Both the position numbers and the translations under genes were made by a program. The notes under the pieces were generated by a model that was not told the DNA's origin, did not search any database, and was given only the letters and a program-made list of their open reading frames with translations. A DNA stretch of 64,000 bases from Pseudomonas sp. v388 (GTDB lineage Bacteria; Pseudomonadota; Gammaproteobacteria; Pseudomonadales; Pseudomonadaceae): positions 36,406-100,405 of the forward strand of contig NZ_RHQN01000012.1 of NCBI RefSeq assembly GCF_003935425.1, read 5' to 3'. This document shows, piece after piece, positions 43,032 through 50,740 of this stretch. Every line of letters begins with the position of its first letter. The stretch's first letter is position 1.

Positions 43032-44702
43032 TTAGCTATGATTTGGAGCGGTTTTATATAAAATAGGAAGCTCGTAACCCCGCTTTTTTATGTCTGAGTG
43101 ATGCTCGGATATTTTCAAATATCCTATCACTTGTAAGAAAGATAAAAAATCTACCGAGTCTTGTTCGGAAACATCTGATAAATTTGCTCTGATCCATTTG
43201 AAATCAAATTTTGTTTTATTGCCTTTCTTTGATGTGAAGTTACTAAATTGCTTGGCCCACTTCTCGTCTACTGTGCCGATGTTTTTGACGTATATATCTT
43301 TGGCATCAATATATGCTGTGTATACGCATTTCTTTTTGAAAAGATCCCATTCATAGTCTTTGTCAACTAGTACTAGTTCGGATATTTGGTCTGGGTTTTC
43401 TTCGTAATAAGAGGATACGTTGTTCACAACCTCTTTCAAAAATATAAGCATGTACCTAGGAGTGCAAACCGAGTTGCCATCAATAAAATGACCGCCAAGA
43501 AATTCAAATATTCCAATCTCTTCTGTCTGCTGACTACTTGCGCAGTAATGAATCGCTTTTCTTGGAAAGACCTTGGTTATGAAAGACTTATCGAATTTTC
43601 CAAATAGGTTTTGATCACGCTCAACCTTTTGTTTCTTACTGACTACTTTTTTTAGTATTTTAGGTATCTTTGGATTAAGTAAGAAGCGTTCCCTGAAAGA
43701 TAGTCCATACTCGCTCAAGTCGGTAGCTAAAATCATGTTGTGGAAGTTTGCTATTTGAGCGTTGTGTAAAGCCATGCAAATTCTAGTCGCAAGAAAACGT
43801 AAAGTTTCGTCTTTGCTCCATCGAAGTATTACCGCGTTGTCAACGACCTTGTCATAGCCAAGGTTTGAAAAATTCAATCTTTCAAAAAGGTCGTAACGGA
43901 TAAAAATTTTAAGGTTTAAGTGGCTGTCAGACGCCATGTCATCGTCTACTTCGAGAAGTGCAGTAAGAAAGTTTCTCTGTATGGCGTACTCAATTCCAGC
44001 AACAAATCTGTCGATTTTGTCGATAATTATTGTGGCTTTGTCAAAGCCTCGCTCTTTGACTGCGGATGAAATAGCTCTTTGTACTTCCTCTAAATTGATT
44101 TTCTTTTTATTGGTGCTTGGTTTTTTGATGCCCGCCTCAAGCGTAATCGGATGGTCAGCAATATTGGCCTCAAATTTAATGTTGGCGTTCGAGATGAGGT
44201 CCTTAACTTTGCTGATGATGCTGCTATAAGCATCTGTGCTTAATGACTCTTTTAGGAAATTGTTGATGGTTTGCTCGGATTTGCTTTCAGGGAAATTTGG
44301 CATTCCCGATATTGCAATTGCAGTCTTAGATAATATATTAAACTTCCAGAGCAACTGGTAAAGTGTTCTCTCGTCTTTTCCAATGTAATATTCCTTGGTG
44401 AAGTCGGACAGCTCGGAAAATGATAGCGCTTCTTCAAGTGGTATTATTAGGTCATTTTTAAATGCATCAATTTCTTTGTGACGATTCTTCAATAGTCTGA
44501 AAAGTGTACTTTTCCCAGTGCCGATGGCGCCAACGATAACAGAGTGTTTGTTTAGAAAGAACTTCTTAACAGCTGAAGTTACGATGAACATATCTTGTGC
44601 GAGATCATCTCGATGCCCATCATTACTACCAAAGTCTAACTCACGGAGTTTTTCGATTGGAAATGGGTCTGGAAGTGTTGCTTTGGCTTTTCCTGGAGTC
44701 AA
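43032..44702 (-). CDS. P-loop ATPase (Sll1717-like), island cargo
   Basis: A 556-residue AT-rich gene. The N-terminus (LDFGSNDGHRDDLAQDMF then the Walker A GAIGTGKST at 58-66) and a Walker B-like IIIDKID (225-231) place it among P-loop ATPases resembling the Sll1717 group of STAND/KAP-like proteins. Residues 240-556 have no recognised domain but end in a region (LQVIGYLKISEHHSD) that could be a winged-helix sensor. ATPases of this kind often occur in defence islands. No partner is fused. Codon use is far more AT-rich than the surrounding core genes, showing horizontal origin. Function unknown. Confidence 0.75.
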   Translation of the reverse strand: MTPGKAKATLPDPFPIEKLRELDFGSNDGHRDDLAQDMFIVTSAVKKFFLNKHSVIVGAIGTGKSTLFRLLKNRHKEIDAFKNDLIIPLEEALSFSELSDFTKEYYIGKDERTLYQLLWKFNILSKTAIAISGMPNFPESKSEQTINNFLKESLSTDAYSSIISKVKDLISNANIKFEANIADHPITLEAGIKKPSTNKKKINLEEVQRAISSAVKERGFDKATIIIDKIDRFVAGIEYAIQRNFLTALLEVDDDMASDSHLNLKIFIRYDLFERLNFSNLGYDKVVDNAVILRWSKDETLRFLATRICMALHNAQIANFHNMILATDLSEYGLSFRERFLLNPKIPKILKKVVSKKQKVERDQNLFGKFDKSFITKVFPRKAIHYCASSQQTEEIGIFEFLGGHFIDGNSVCTPRYMLIFLKEVVNNVSSYYEENPDQISELVLVDKDYEWDLFKKKCVYTAYIDAKDIYVKNIGTVDEKWAKQFSNFTSKKGNKTKFDFKWIRANLSDVSEQDSVDFLSFLQVIGYLKISEHHSDIKKRGYELPILYKTAPNHS

Positions 44703-45286
44703 TTCCTAAATCCTTGCATTACGATATTTTTTTAAAGAAAACTAATTTTTGTACTGGCCAGATGCCATTCTATAGTGAGCAATAGCAGAAAGGGCACTAA
44801 TTTATTTTTGCTGAATGCAGAGGAAATCCTTGACCTCCATATAAAGCAAAGCCCTTGAAGGCGGCGTCAATCGACACGTAGTTGAGCTTGCATCGCTACA
44901 TCTGCGCCGTTGCTGGATCAACCCAGAAGAGGATCCAGATTTCTTCGAGTAGGCAGATGCATGCGACTGAACTTAGGTGTGACGTTGCATTTTGAATTTT
45001 CGCTTCAGGTCGTCTCCTTTCATTCGTGACAGGGCGCCTACGACCTAGGCTGTGTGAAAACACATGCTCCGTTTTGAAGTTTGCGTTGCTACGTAAAATC
45101 TGTCGGTGTTTGGCTAGTCAGCAGGCCTAAGATTTACGTAGGAGCAATTTTCGTTCCGTTTTTTACTTTCAAACTTACTCTTAAACATTTTCACACAACC
45201 TGATCCCGTAGTAGACGTTCGCTGAAGCGTCAGTAATGCGACTTATGCTAGTGGCATCCGTTTGAATGACACGCCATGTGATGTGT
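44703..45286. other. Region between the ATPase and nuclease genes
   Basis: 584 bases with no gene. The left third is very AT-rich and probably holds the ATPase promoter. The middle (about 44850-44960) is GC-richer and looks like decayed mobile DNA. Positions 45047-45201 form a MITE-like element. Nothing is recognised in the last 85 bases. Confidence 0.6.
45047..45201. mobile_element. 155-bp MITE-like element with terminal and internal inverted repeats
   Basis: Left end AGGCTGTGTGAAAACA (45047-45062) matches the inverted right end CATTTTCACACAACCT (45186-45201) at 13 of 16 positions. Inside, TGCTACGTAAAATCT (45087-45101) pairs with AGATTTACGTAGGAGCA (45130-45146). The GGCTGTGTGAAAA terminus resembles those of IS5/IS1182-like insertion sequences, so this may be an internally deleted derivative. 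No transposase. Confidence 0.6.
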
Positions 45287-46351
45287 TCACCTTGGGAGCT
45301 CCATTAGGAATTTATCTACTTTCTCAAATAATAGTTCGTTCGGGTCATCGCCTGAGACTTTGCAACTAATCATTTCAGTCAATCCCTTTTCATCAAGGCA
45401 AAGTATTAGTTTTCCGTGTTCTCTCATTGCGCCTTGGCAAGCAGCGAGGGCGTTGTCTGATGCTCCAGTTCTAGAGATAAGAAAGCAAACTTTACGTTTG
45501 GCTTTCTCATAAAGGTACTTTTCTGTTGAGTAAATTTGAGATTGGCCTATCTGCTCTTTGTAGTTCTTGAACTCAAACAATACATATCTTGAGTCAAGAT
45601 TCTGCGAAATGAATTTCCAAATGGTTGAGTTGTCGATTACGCGGCAAATTAAGTCGTAGCGGTGTAAATCATCGGTTGTTCTTTTTTGCTGATGCCAGCC
45701 AGTAAGACTTTCGTCAAATAAATATTTTAGGATTTCACTTGCGATATCCTCGAATTCATAACAGCCATCCCTGCCAAGCGGGATGGATTGTAGTTTTTCA
45801 ATTAATCCCCGACCGATTCTTTCATTCTCATTCGCTGAGGATGTGATAGGTTTTACTCTAATATGTTTAGGGTTGATAATAGAGTTTGCATTGCTGTCAA
45901 ATTGCCGCTCTGATAGATCAACTTCGCAGAGTTGTACTAATCTGTCCATAAGCTCTAGGTCAATGCTTGCCAAAGAGATTAGGTCGTTTAAGTTGAGGAT
46001 TTGTAAGTTATATTTGTCTTGCATTCGATTCTTTATTTCGGGACGGATATCAGCGGCTACTATGAGTACAGCCTTGTCTACTCCCGCCGCACTTACCATT
46101 TCTATAAGCCGTTCAGCTGATATTATTAGTGCCGATGTAGGAAAGGTGGAGTTGCGTGTATATTTAACCTCAAACGCTACACGATCTCTGGTAGTCGGCT
46201 CCGTAGCGGTTATATCTATGCCATAATCCGGAATTGAATCTAGAGGATCAATCTGCCAGTGGTTGGCTTTCAAAATATCGCGACACAGGTCTTCTAAGGC
46301 ATATCCCCGTCTCGTGCTAGATCCCGATCCAGATGCAGTTCTTATATCCAT
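45287..46351 (-). CDS. Protein with two PD-(D/E)XK-like nuclease domains, island cargo
   Basis: A 354-residue protein with two restriction-endonuclease-like halves. First: Glu20 (GYALEDLC), Asp46 (DYGIDITAT) and Glu61-x-Lys63 (AFEVKYT). Second: Glu200/201 (YEFEDIASEIL), Asp233 (RYDLICRV), Glu260-x-Lys262 (LFEFKNYK) and SQIYSTEKYL. Each repeat has the spacing of the Mrr/REase fold. No helicase, methylase or DNA-binding domain is fused. The gene is AT-rich and reads in the same direction as the ATPase gene. A role in phage or plasmid defence is plausible but not shown. Confidence 0.78.
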   Translation of the reverse strand: MDIRTASGSGSSTRRGYALEDLCRDILKANHWQIDPLDSIPDYGIDITATEPTTRDRVAFEVKYTRNSTFPTSALIISAERLIEMVSAAGVDKAVLIVAADIRPEIKNRMQDKYNLQILNLNDLISLASIDLELMDRLVQLCEVDLSERQFDSNANSIINPKHIRVKPITSSANENERIGRGLIEKLQSIPLGRDGCYEFEDIASEILKYLFDESLTGWHQQKRTTDDLHRYDLICRVIDNSTIWKFISQNLDSRYVLFEFKNYKEQIGQSQIYSTEKYLYEKAKRKVCFLISRTGASDNALAACQGAMREHGKLILCLDEKGLTEMISCKVSGDDPNELLFEKVDKFLMELPR

Positions 46352-46416
46352 TCCCTACCCTTTTCTATCATGCCTGCGTGATCACGAAAACTTATTAGAA
46401 GGTTTTCTGTTAGTAA

Positions 46417-46827
46417 CTAATCAACAAACTTGTCGTTAGCACGTTCCTCGCACAGAGCATGCCATGTTTGTTGTGGTATAAGTTTGCTTGCCCAGCCGTA
46501 GTAGCCCCAAGTTTTTGAGATGTCGTCCTGCCAGCAGGCATCACACATCAAAGAATGATAGTGAACTCTATTGTTTACTATGTCCTGATAAATCGCAAAA
46601 AGGCTTTTGGGGTAGTTGCAATAACAGCTGAATCTTTTGTCTCTTTTGCGCTCGTGGAGTGGTCCAACGAGGCGCTCGTAGATTTTTGGATAGTGCTTTC
46701 TTAATCGCTGATTTACCGCATCTATGACGTCAATCCGATTCTTTTTGATAGCGTTAACACGTAAGTTCACCAGACTCTTTTCTGAGTCATACCTGCATTG
46801 GTTGATTCTGGAGACAATCCCAGTCAC
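46417..46827 (-). CDS. Small Cys/His-containing protein, island cargo
   Basis: A 136-residue basic protein of unknown family. The N-terminal half is helical and Lys/Arg-rich (LRVNAIKKNRIDVIDAVNQRL). The C-terminal half has CYCNYP and, 30 residues later, HYHSLMCDACW, which could form a zinc site, plus Trp/Tyr-rich sequence (TWGYYGWASKL). It is 65 bases upstream of the nuclease gene in the same orientation, so the two may be cotranscribed. Weakly supported start. Confidence 0.5.
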   Translation of the reverse strand: MTGIVSRINQCRYDSEKSLVNLRVNAIKKNRIDVIDAVNQRLRKHYPKIYERLVGPLHERKRDKRFSCYCNYPKSLFAIYQDIVNNRVHYHSLMCDACWQDDISKTWGYYGWASKLIPQQTWHALCEERANDKFVD

Positions 46828-47011
46828 CTTGACCTCCGTGTACCTCTAACCTCAAGGTCATAGACCATGACGGCGATCCCTATGCTTTGGATGAGTAGCA
46901 AAGTCTGAGGGTAACGCAGGGCGATAAGGAAGGGCAATGAACGGAACTGCCATAGAAGCAATTATCTGAGAGGATTCTTGAGCGTTCAATTTTGGTCGGT
47001 TGCTCCTTCGT

Positions 47012-47287
47012 CTATTGCTTGAACTGCCAAGATTTACCTAAGCGAGTAATGAGTAAATGTACAGTCAGCAGATAGTAATAGCGCGTCGATTCAGCGTTCG
47101 GGTTCACTTGGTAGTTTAGAAACCACGCGAGATGTTTTCGCTGCCAGGTCCATGGATTGTCCCGTTGCCAGCGATTAGCGATCGCCGTTTGAATGGCTTT
47201 CGCTTGGCGAAGGTGACGGTGGCGAGTGGCGTGCGACCCAGTTAGAACGCCCCCCAGGAACAACTCCATATCGAATGGCTTGCTCAT
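47012..47287 (-). CDS. Recombinase-coupled 91-residue protein
   Basis: A basic, Trp-rich protein (NRWQRDNPWTWQRKHLAWFL, then YYYLLTVHLLITRLGKSW) of unknown family. Its ATG overlaps the stop of the preceding recombinase (ATGA), so the two are translationally coupled and probably act together, for example as an excisionase or recombinase accessory factor. No helix-turn-helix motif is certain. Confidence 0.55.
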   Translation of the reverse strand: MSKPFDMELFLGGVLTGSHATRHRHLRQAKAIQTAIANRWQRDNPWTWQRKHLAWFLNYQVNPNAESTRYYYLLTVHLLITRLGKSWQFKQ

Positions 47288-48264
47288 GCTCGACCACCGA
47301 TGTACGCCGATATCACGTCGATACGGCCGTGTCCGAGCTCATAGCTGATTTGTGAGCGTGCCTCTCGATCAAGGCGTGGATCGAGGCGCCTGCACCTACC
47401 ATTGTTGATGGGTGCGAGATGATGGGTGATTTGCTCATAGCGTTCGCACGCGTAGGCTGCCCGCAATTCGTGGAAGCCTTTGAGGTTGTGCTGATGGAGG
47501 ATGTCCCGTGCAGGGCGAACAATCCCCTGTTGGAAATCGAGGTAGCTTTCGTCCAGTGCCAGCAGGTTGCGGCTCCCGTCGGGCGAGACCTGTTCGGCAA
47601 ACCTCAGCGCGTCACGGATGTGATCATCCACAGTGATCCAGCGAGGTGCCAACGCGCCTGAACGGCCACCTTTGGTGCCATCCTGGATGTTGATCTTGCC
47701 GTAGCGTTCGGCCTCACGTTTTAAACGCGGTAGGTCGGCCAAAATCGCCTCGCGTAAGCGCATGCCGGTGGCTCGCGCCAACTGAGCGATAGCCGCCGCG
47801 CGCGGCATTTGGTGTTCGCGAAGCGCTTCGACGATGCGCATAACTTGCTCACGATCTTGGCCTTGGGGAGCGGTTGTGCGAACGGTGGTCCGCCGCATTC
47901 CTAACGCCTTGCTCGGACTCGGCACTTTCACATACTGATCACCGCGAAGCGCTGCCAAGGTCCGGTTTACGCTGGACAATCGGTTTTGCGCAGTCGCTAC
48001 GGCGACCTCACCTTGTTCAACTTGCTTGCGCAGATGTTTGGCATAGTCCAGCAAAGTCTGTCGATCAATCTGCCGCGCATCGTTAAACCCCGGCCCATCC
48101 TCCGAGCGACACCAGCGCACAAACGCCTGCCACCGATCACTGTGCGCCTTGACGGTGCCGTAGTGCCCGCCGCCAAATAGATCTTTCAGCGCCAGCGGCC
48201 CGGCAAAACTCAGTTGCCTCCCGTAGCCAAAATTTCGCCCATCCCGCCTACCGACCAGTGCCAT
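47284..48264 (-). CDS. Tyrosine recombinase with integrase-type N-terminal domain
   Basis: A 326-residue integrase-domain protein of the group with a SAM-like N-terminal region (HSDRWQAFVRWCRSEDGPGF) and a C-terminal catalytic region (RATGMRLREAILADLPRL: Arg; HELRAAYACERYEQI: His-x-x-Arg; YELGHGRIDVISAYIGG: His and Tyr nucleophile). It differs from the P4-type integrase at the tRNA end and resembles integrases found inside Pseudomonas islands and ICE-like elements. ATG 48264 has GAGGAG 7 bases upstream. Followed without a gap by the 91-residue gene. Confidence 0.82.
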   Translation of the reverse strand: MALVGRRDGRNFGYGRQLSFAGPLALKDLFGGGHYGTVKAHSDRWQAFVRWCRSEDGPGFNDARQIDRQTLLDYAKHLRKQVEQGEVAVATAQNRLSSVNRTLAALRGDQYVKVPSPSKALGMRRTTVRTTAPQGQDREQVMRIVEALREHQMPRAAAIAQLARATGMRLREAILADLPRLKREAERYGKINIQDGTKGGRSGALAPRWITVDDHIRDALRFAEQVSPDGSRNLLALDESYLDFQQGIVRPARDILHQHNLKGFHELRAAYACERYEQITHHLAPINNGRCRRLDPRLDREARSQISYELGHGRIDVISAYIGGRA

Positions 48265-48693
48265 GATCAAACTCCTCGCGAAGCCGAACCTTTAAAACCT
48301 TCCCCACGTCATCCCGCCAAGAATGTTGAGTGTTATCAGGGATCAAGGCCCCTGCGACCTGTTAGGGTTGTCCACTAACGCGGGACTGACGGCTCTTTAC
48401 GACCGGGAGCTTGGGCATCTCATGATCTGGCCTCCTGAACACTTCCGAAGAAGTGGGCGGGTGGAGGCTGCGCTGGCTGACGAGACCGGCGCCGCGAGAT
48501 CCTGAGTTGGGTGAAGGCAGCGATGCCTATGACCGGGGCATGCCTGACTGTCAGTCAGGTGCAGTCCATTCCGTGGGCTGCGGCACCATCATCTGCATCG
48601 CTGTTGCTAGTGACGTCGGTGTTTGTCACGCCGATTGTCACGCGGTGAGCTGCCGCAAAGCCTTGTGCGACATGGGTTGCAGCAGTGTCCTGA

Positions 48694-48728
48694 GCGCCCG
48701 TCTCTTTCCAGATGAAAGAGACGGGCGC
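48694..48728. repeat. Perfect 15-bp stem-loop
   Basis: GCGCCCGTCTCTTTC-CAGAT-GAAAGAGACGGGCGC. No T-tract follows on either strand, so it is not a simple terminator. Confidence 0.75.
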
Positions 48729-48971
48729 AAGTTGGCGCAGGAAAATGAGCCAAGCGGTGGAGTTGCTGCAGGGCAGCGAAGTTTGTTTCAGATGCCGCGC
48801 AGGGCAGAGGGATCAGTAGGCATCCATCACAGAGAGCGCTGTGACCGTGCGAGCTACCGGATGCTTATCGCACTTGGGGAGAACCACCCACTATGTGGCG
48901 TAGCCTTTTAGGTTCGGGCTACCTCTAAGGGTTGCTGTCGATGACAGCAGGCTTGCACCATCTTTTCTACG

Positions 48972-49041
48972 CCGGTGGATAATTCGGGTCAAGACTCGAT
49001 TTGATGGTTGTTGCAAGCCTGTGGATGGAATTATCCACCGG
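48972..49041. repeat. 14-bp inverted repeat with DnaA-box-like cores
   Basis: CCGGTGGATAATTC (48972-48985) and its exact inverse GAATTATCCACCGG (49028-49041). Each contains TTATCCAC. A third related site, TTGTCCACA, follows near 49055. Confidence 0.7.
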
Positions 49042-49094
49042 TGGACATCAATGGTTGTCCACAGACCGAATGATTTTTTTGATTTTTTAAGTGA

Positions 49095-49139
49095 GGTCCA
49101 TTCAAGCGGGGCGGCTTTGCAGCCCTGCTTGAATGGACC
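49095..49139. repeat. 21-bp stem-loop downstream of the P4-type integrase
   Basis: Arms 49095-49115 and 49119-49139 around a TTT loop, one mismatch and one G-T pair. It lies 33 bases past the integrase stop on the minus strand and has no adjacent T-run. It could be a terminator-like structure or recombination site. Confidence 0.65.
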
Positions 49140-49172
49140 CGCGTGATAGCAGACCAACCTAGATCTTTCAGG

Positions 49173-50501
49173 CTACCTACGCCTGAATGTGCCGTGGTTG
49201 TTTCCCAAAGTCGTGATGTTGTCGCCTACCGGATGGGCGAACTCATAAGGCGTTACATGCTCGCTGCGATTGGCATCAATGTAGTTGCTCCACCACGCCA
49301 TGATCAGTCTGCGTTGCTCCAGGAATTCAGCTTTGTGGATGTATGCAGCGCGTACGCGGTTACGCTCCTTGTGGCTCATCTGCCGTTCAATGGCCGCGTC
49401 TGTCCATAATCCGGATTCCAGCAACGCGCTACAGGCCATGGTTCTGAAGCCATGGCCGCACACCTCCTTCGCCGTGTCGTAGCCGATGTTGCGAAGCACC
49501 TGGTTGACGGTGTTCTCGGACATCGGCTTCCAGTACTTGTGATCGCCGGGCAGTACCAGTTCTGAAAAGCGGCTGAGGCTGCGCAGTCGTTCGAGAATCT
49601 CGATGACTTGGGGCGACAGAGGGACAATCTGAATATCGCCATTCATCTTGGTCCCACGTGTTGAGTTGAGCACTCCTTCAATTGGTGCGCGCACATCCGG
49701 GATTTCCCACATCGCCCGTTGGAGGTCGAACTCACTCCACCGCGCGAAGCGCAATTCACTGGAGCGGACAAACAGGTGCAGCGTGAGCAATACAGCAAGG
49801 CGTGTCAGTTCGCGGCCGTTGTAGTTGTCGATGCGGTGTAGCAGTTCAGGGAGGCGATTAAGTGACAGGGCGGGGCGGTGGACGGTACGCGGCGCGTGAA
49901 TTGAACCGGCAAGATCGAGCGCAGGGTTGGCGTTAATCTGCCGCGCCCTTTTGGCTCCCCGCATGATGGTTGATAGGTAGTTCTGCACTCGTAACGCCAC
50001 ATCCATGGTGCCGCGATCCTTGATGCGCAGGGTAATCTCTAACAGGTCGTGGGTATCGAGTTCGGCGATGGGACGCTGGCCGATTAGAGGGAAGACGTGA
50101 GTGCGCAGTCGGCTCATTACGGTTTTGGCATGGCCTTGGGTCCAGCGGCGGGACATGTCTGCGTGCCAGTCCAGAGCCACCGTCTCGAACAGAAGTGAGG
50201 CTCGCTGAGCTGCGATTTTGGCCTTCTTCTTCTCTTCCATCGGATCAAGGTTATCGAGCAGCAGGGCTTTGGCCTCATCACGCTTACGTCTAGCGATAGC
50301 CAAGGGCACGATGGGGTAATTGCCGATGATCAGCGTGCCTTCCTTGCCGCTGGGCTTGAAGTATCGCAAGCGCCAGGTCTTGACGCCGTTGGGTTTCACA
50401 AAGAGGTACATGCCGCCCCCGTCGAAGAGCTTATAAGCGCGTTCGCGGGGTTTGGCGGTGCGGCATTGCAGGTCGCTGAGCGGGGTGGCTAGACGTGGCA
50501 T
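49173..50501 (-). CDS. P4-type tyrosine integrase
   Basis: A 442-residue phage P4-family integrase: N-terminal DUF4102-type arm-binding domain (LSDLQCRTAKPRERAYKLFDGGGMYLFVKPNGVKTWRL, recognised by the AKP...GLYL..P.G.K.WR pattern), a SAM-like core-binding domain (about 100-185) and the catalytic domain with Arg in LFVRSSELRFARWSEFDL, His-x-x-Arg in HGFRTMACSAL and the Tyr nucleophile in AAYIHKAEF. Such integrases insert islands at tRNA 3' ends. This one starts 164 bases from tRNA-Thr. Full length and apparently intact. Confidence 0.94.
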   Translation of the reverse strand: MPRLATPLSDLQCRTAKPRERAYKLFDGGGMYLFVKPNGVKTWRLRYFKPSGKEGTLIIGNYPIVPLAIARRKRDEAKALLLDNLDPMEEKKKAKIAAQRASLLFETVALDWHADMSRRWTQGHAKTVMSRLRTHVFPLIGQRPIAELDTHDLLEITLRIKDRGTMDVALRVQNYLSTIMRGAKRARQINANPALDLAGSIHAPRTVHRPALSLNRLPELLHRIDNYNGRELTRLAVLLTLHLFVRSSELRFARWSEFDLQRAMWEIPDVRAPIEGVLNSTRGTKMNGDIQIVPLSPQVIEILERLRSLSRFSELVLPGDHKYWKPMSENTVNQVLRNIGYDTAKEVCGHGFRTMACSALLESGLWTDAAIERQMSHKERNRVRAAYIHKAEFLEQRRLIMAWWSNYIDANRSEHVTPYEFAHPVGDNITTLGNNHGTFRRR

Positions 50502-50597
50502 GGGGTACGGTCTCCAAGTGACAAAGACGCTGTACCTCTAAGATAGTCCTGCAGATGGGGGATTTTGCTGGAAGCCGACGGAGGGTGGTAGAACGAA

Positions 50598-50621
50598 AAA
50601 ACCCGCCAAAGGGCGGGTTTT
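50598..50621 (-). terminator. Hairpin terminator of tRNA-Thr
   Basis: AAAACCCGCC-AAAG-GGCGGGTTTT. On the minus strand it is followed by TTTTTTC. It lies about 45 bases past the tRNA 3' end. Confidence 0.82.
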
Positions 50622-50664
50622 CGGGGCTTCCAGAGCATTCAGTGGAATGCAATGGAGCCTAATG

Positions 50665-50740
<76 letters not shown>

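Larger units (their letters stand above)
48265..49172. other. Non-coding region between the two recombinases
   Basis: About 900 bases with no supported gene. It includes a perfect 15-bp hairpin (48694-48728), an inverted repeat carrying DnaA-box-like sequences (48972-49041) with an AT-rich tract (49067-49091), and a 21-bp stem hairpin (49095-49139) beyond the P4-type integrase. A 152-residue open frame (48453-48911) lacks a ribosome site and known features and is not called. Confidence 0.55.
42727..50664. mobile_element. Genomic island integrated at tRNA-Thr(UGU)
   Basis: About 7.9 kb bounded by tRNA-Thr on the right and the decayed tRNA 3' end on the left. It carries two different tyrosine recombinases, AT-rich cargo (ATPase, tandem nuclease, Cys/His protein), a MITE-like element and several large inverted repeats. 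No conjugation, capsid or replication genes are visible, so it is a small mobilisable or degenerate element. The left boundary is less certain than the right. Confidence 0.7.

Noticed and set aside
48453-48911. 152-codon + strand open frame between the recombinases
   Set aside because: No ribosome site. Cys-rich low-similarity sequence spans the perfect hairpin. A translation test would be needed to revive it.
42204-50664. CRISPR array or prophage structural genes in the island
   Set aside because: No evenly spaced direct repeats, Cas genes, capsid, tail or terminase genes were seen.
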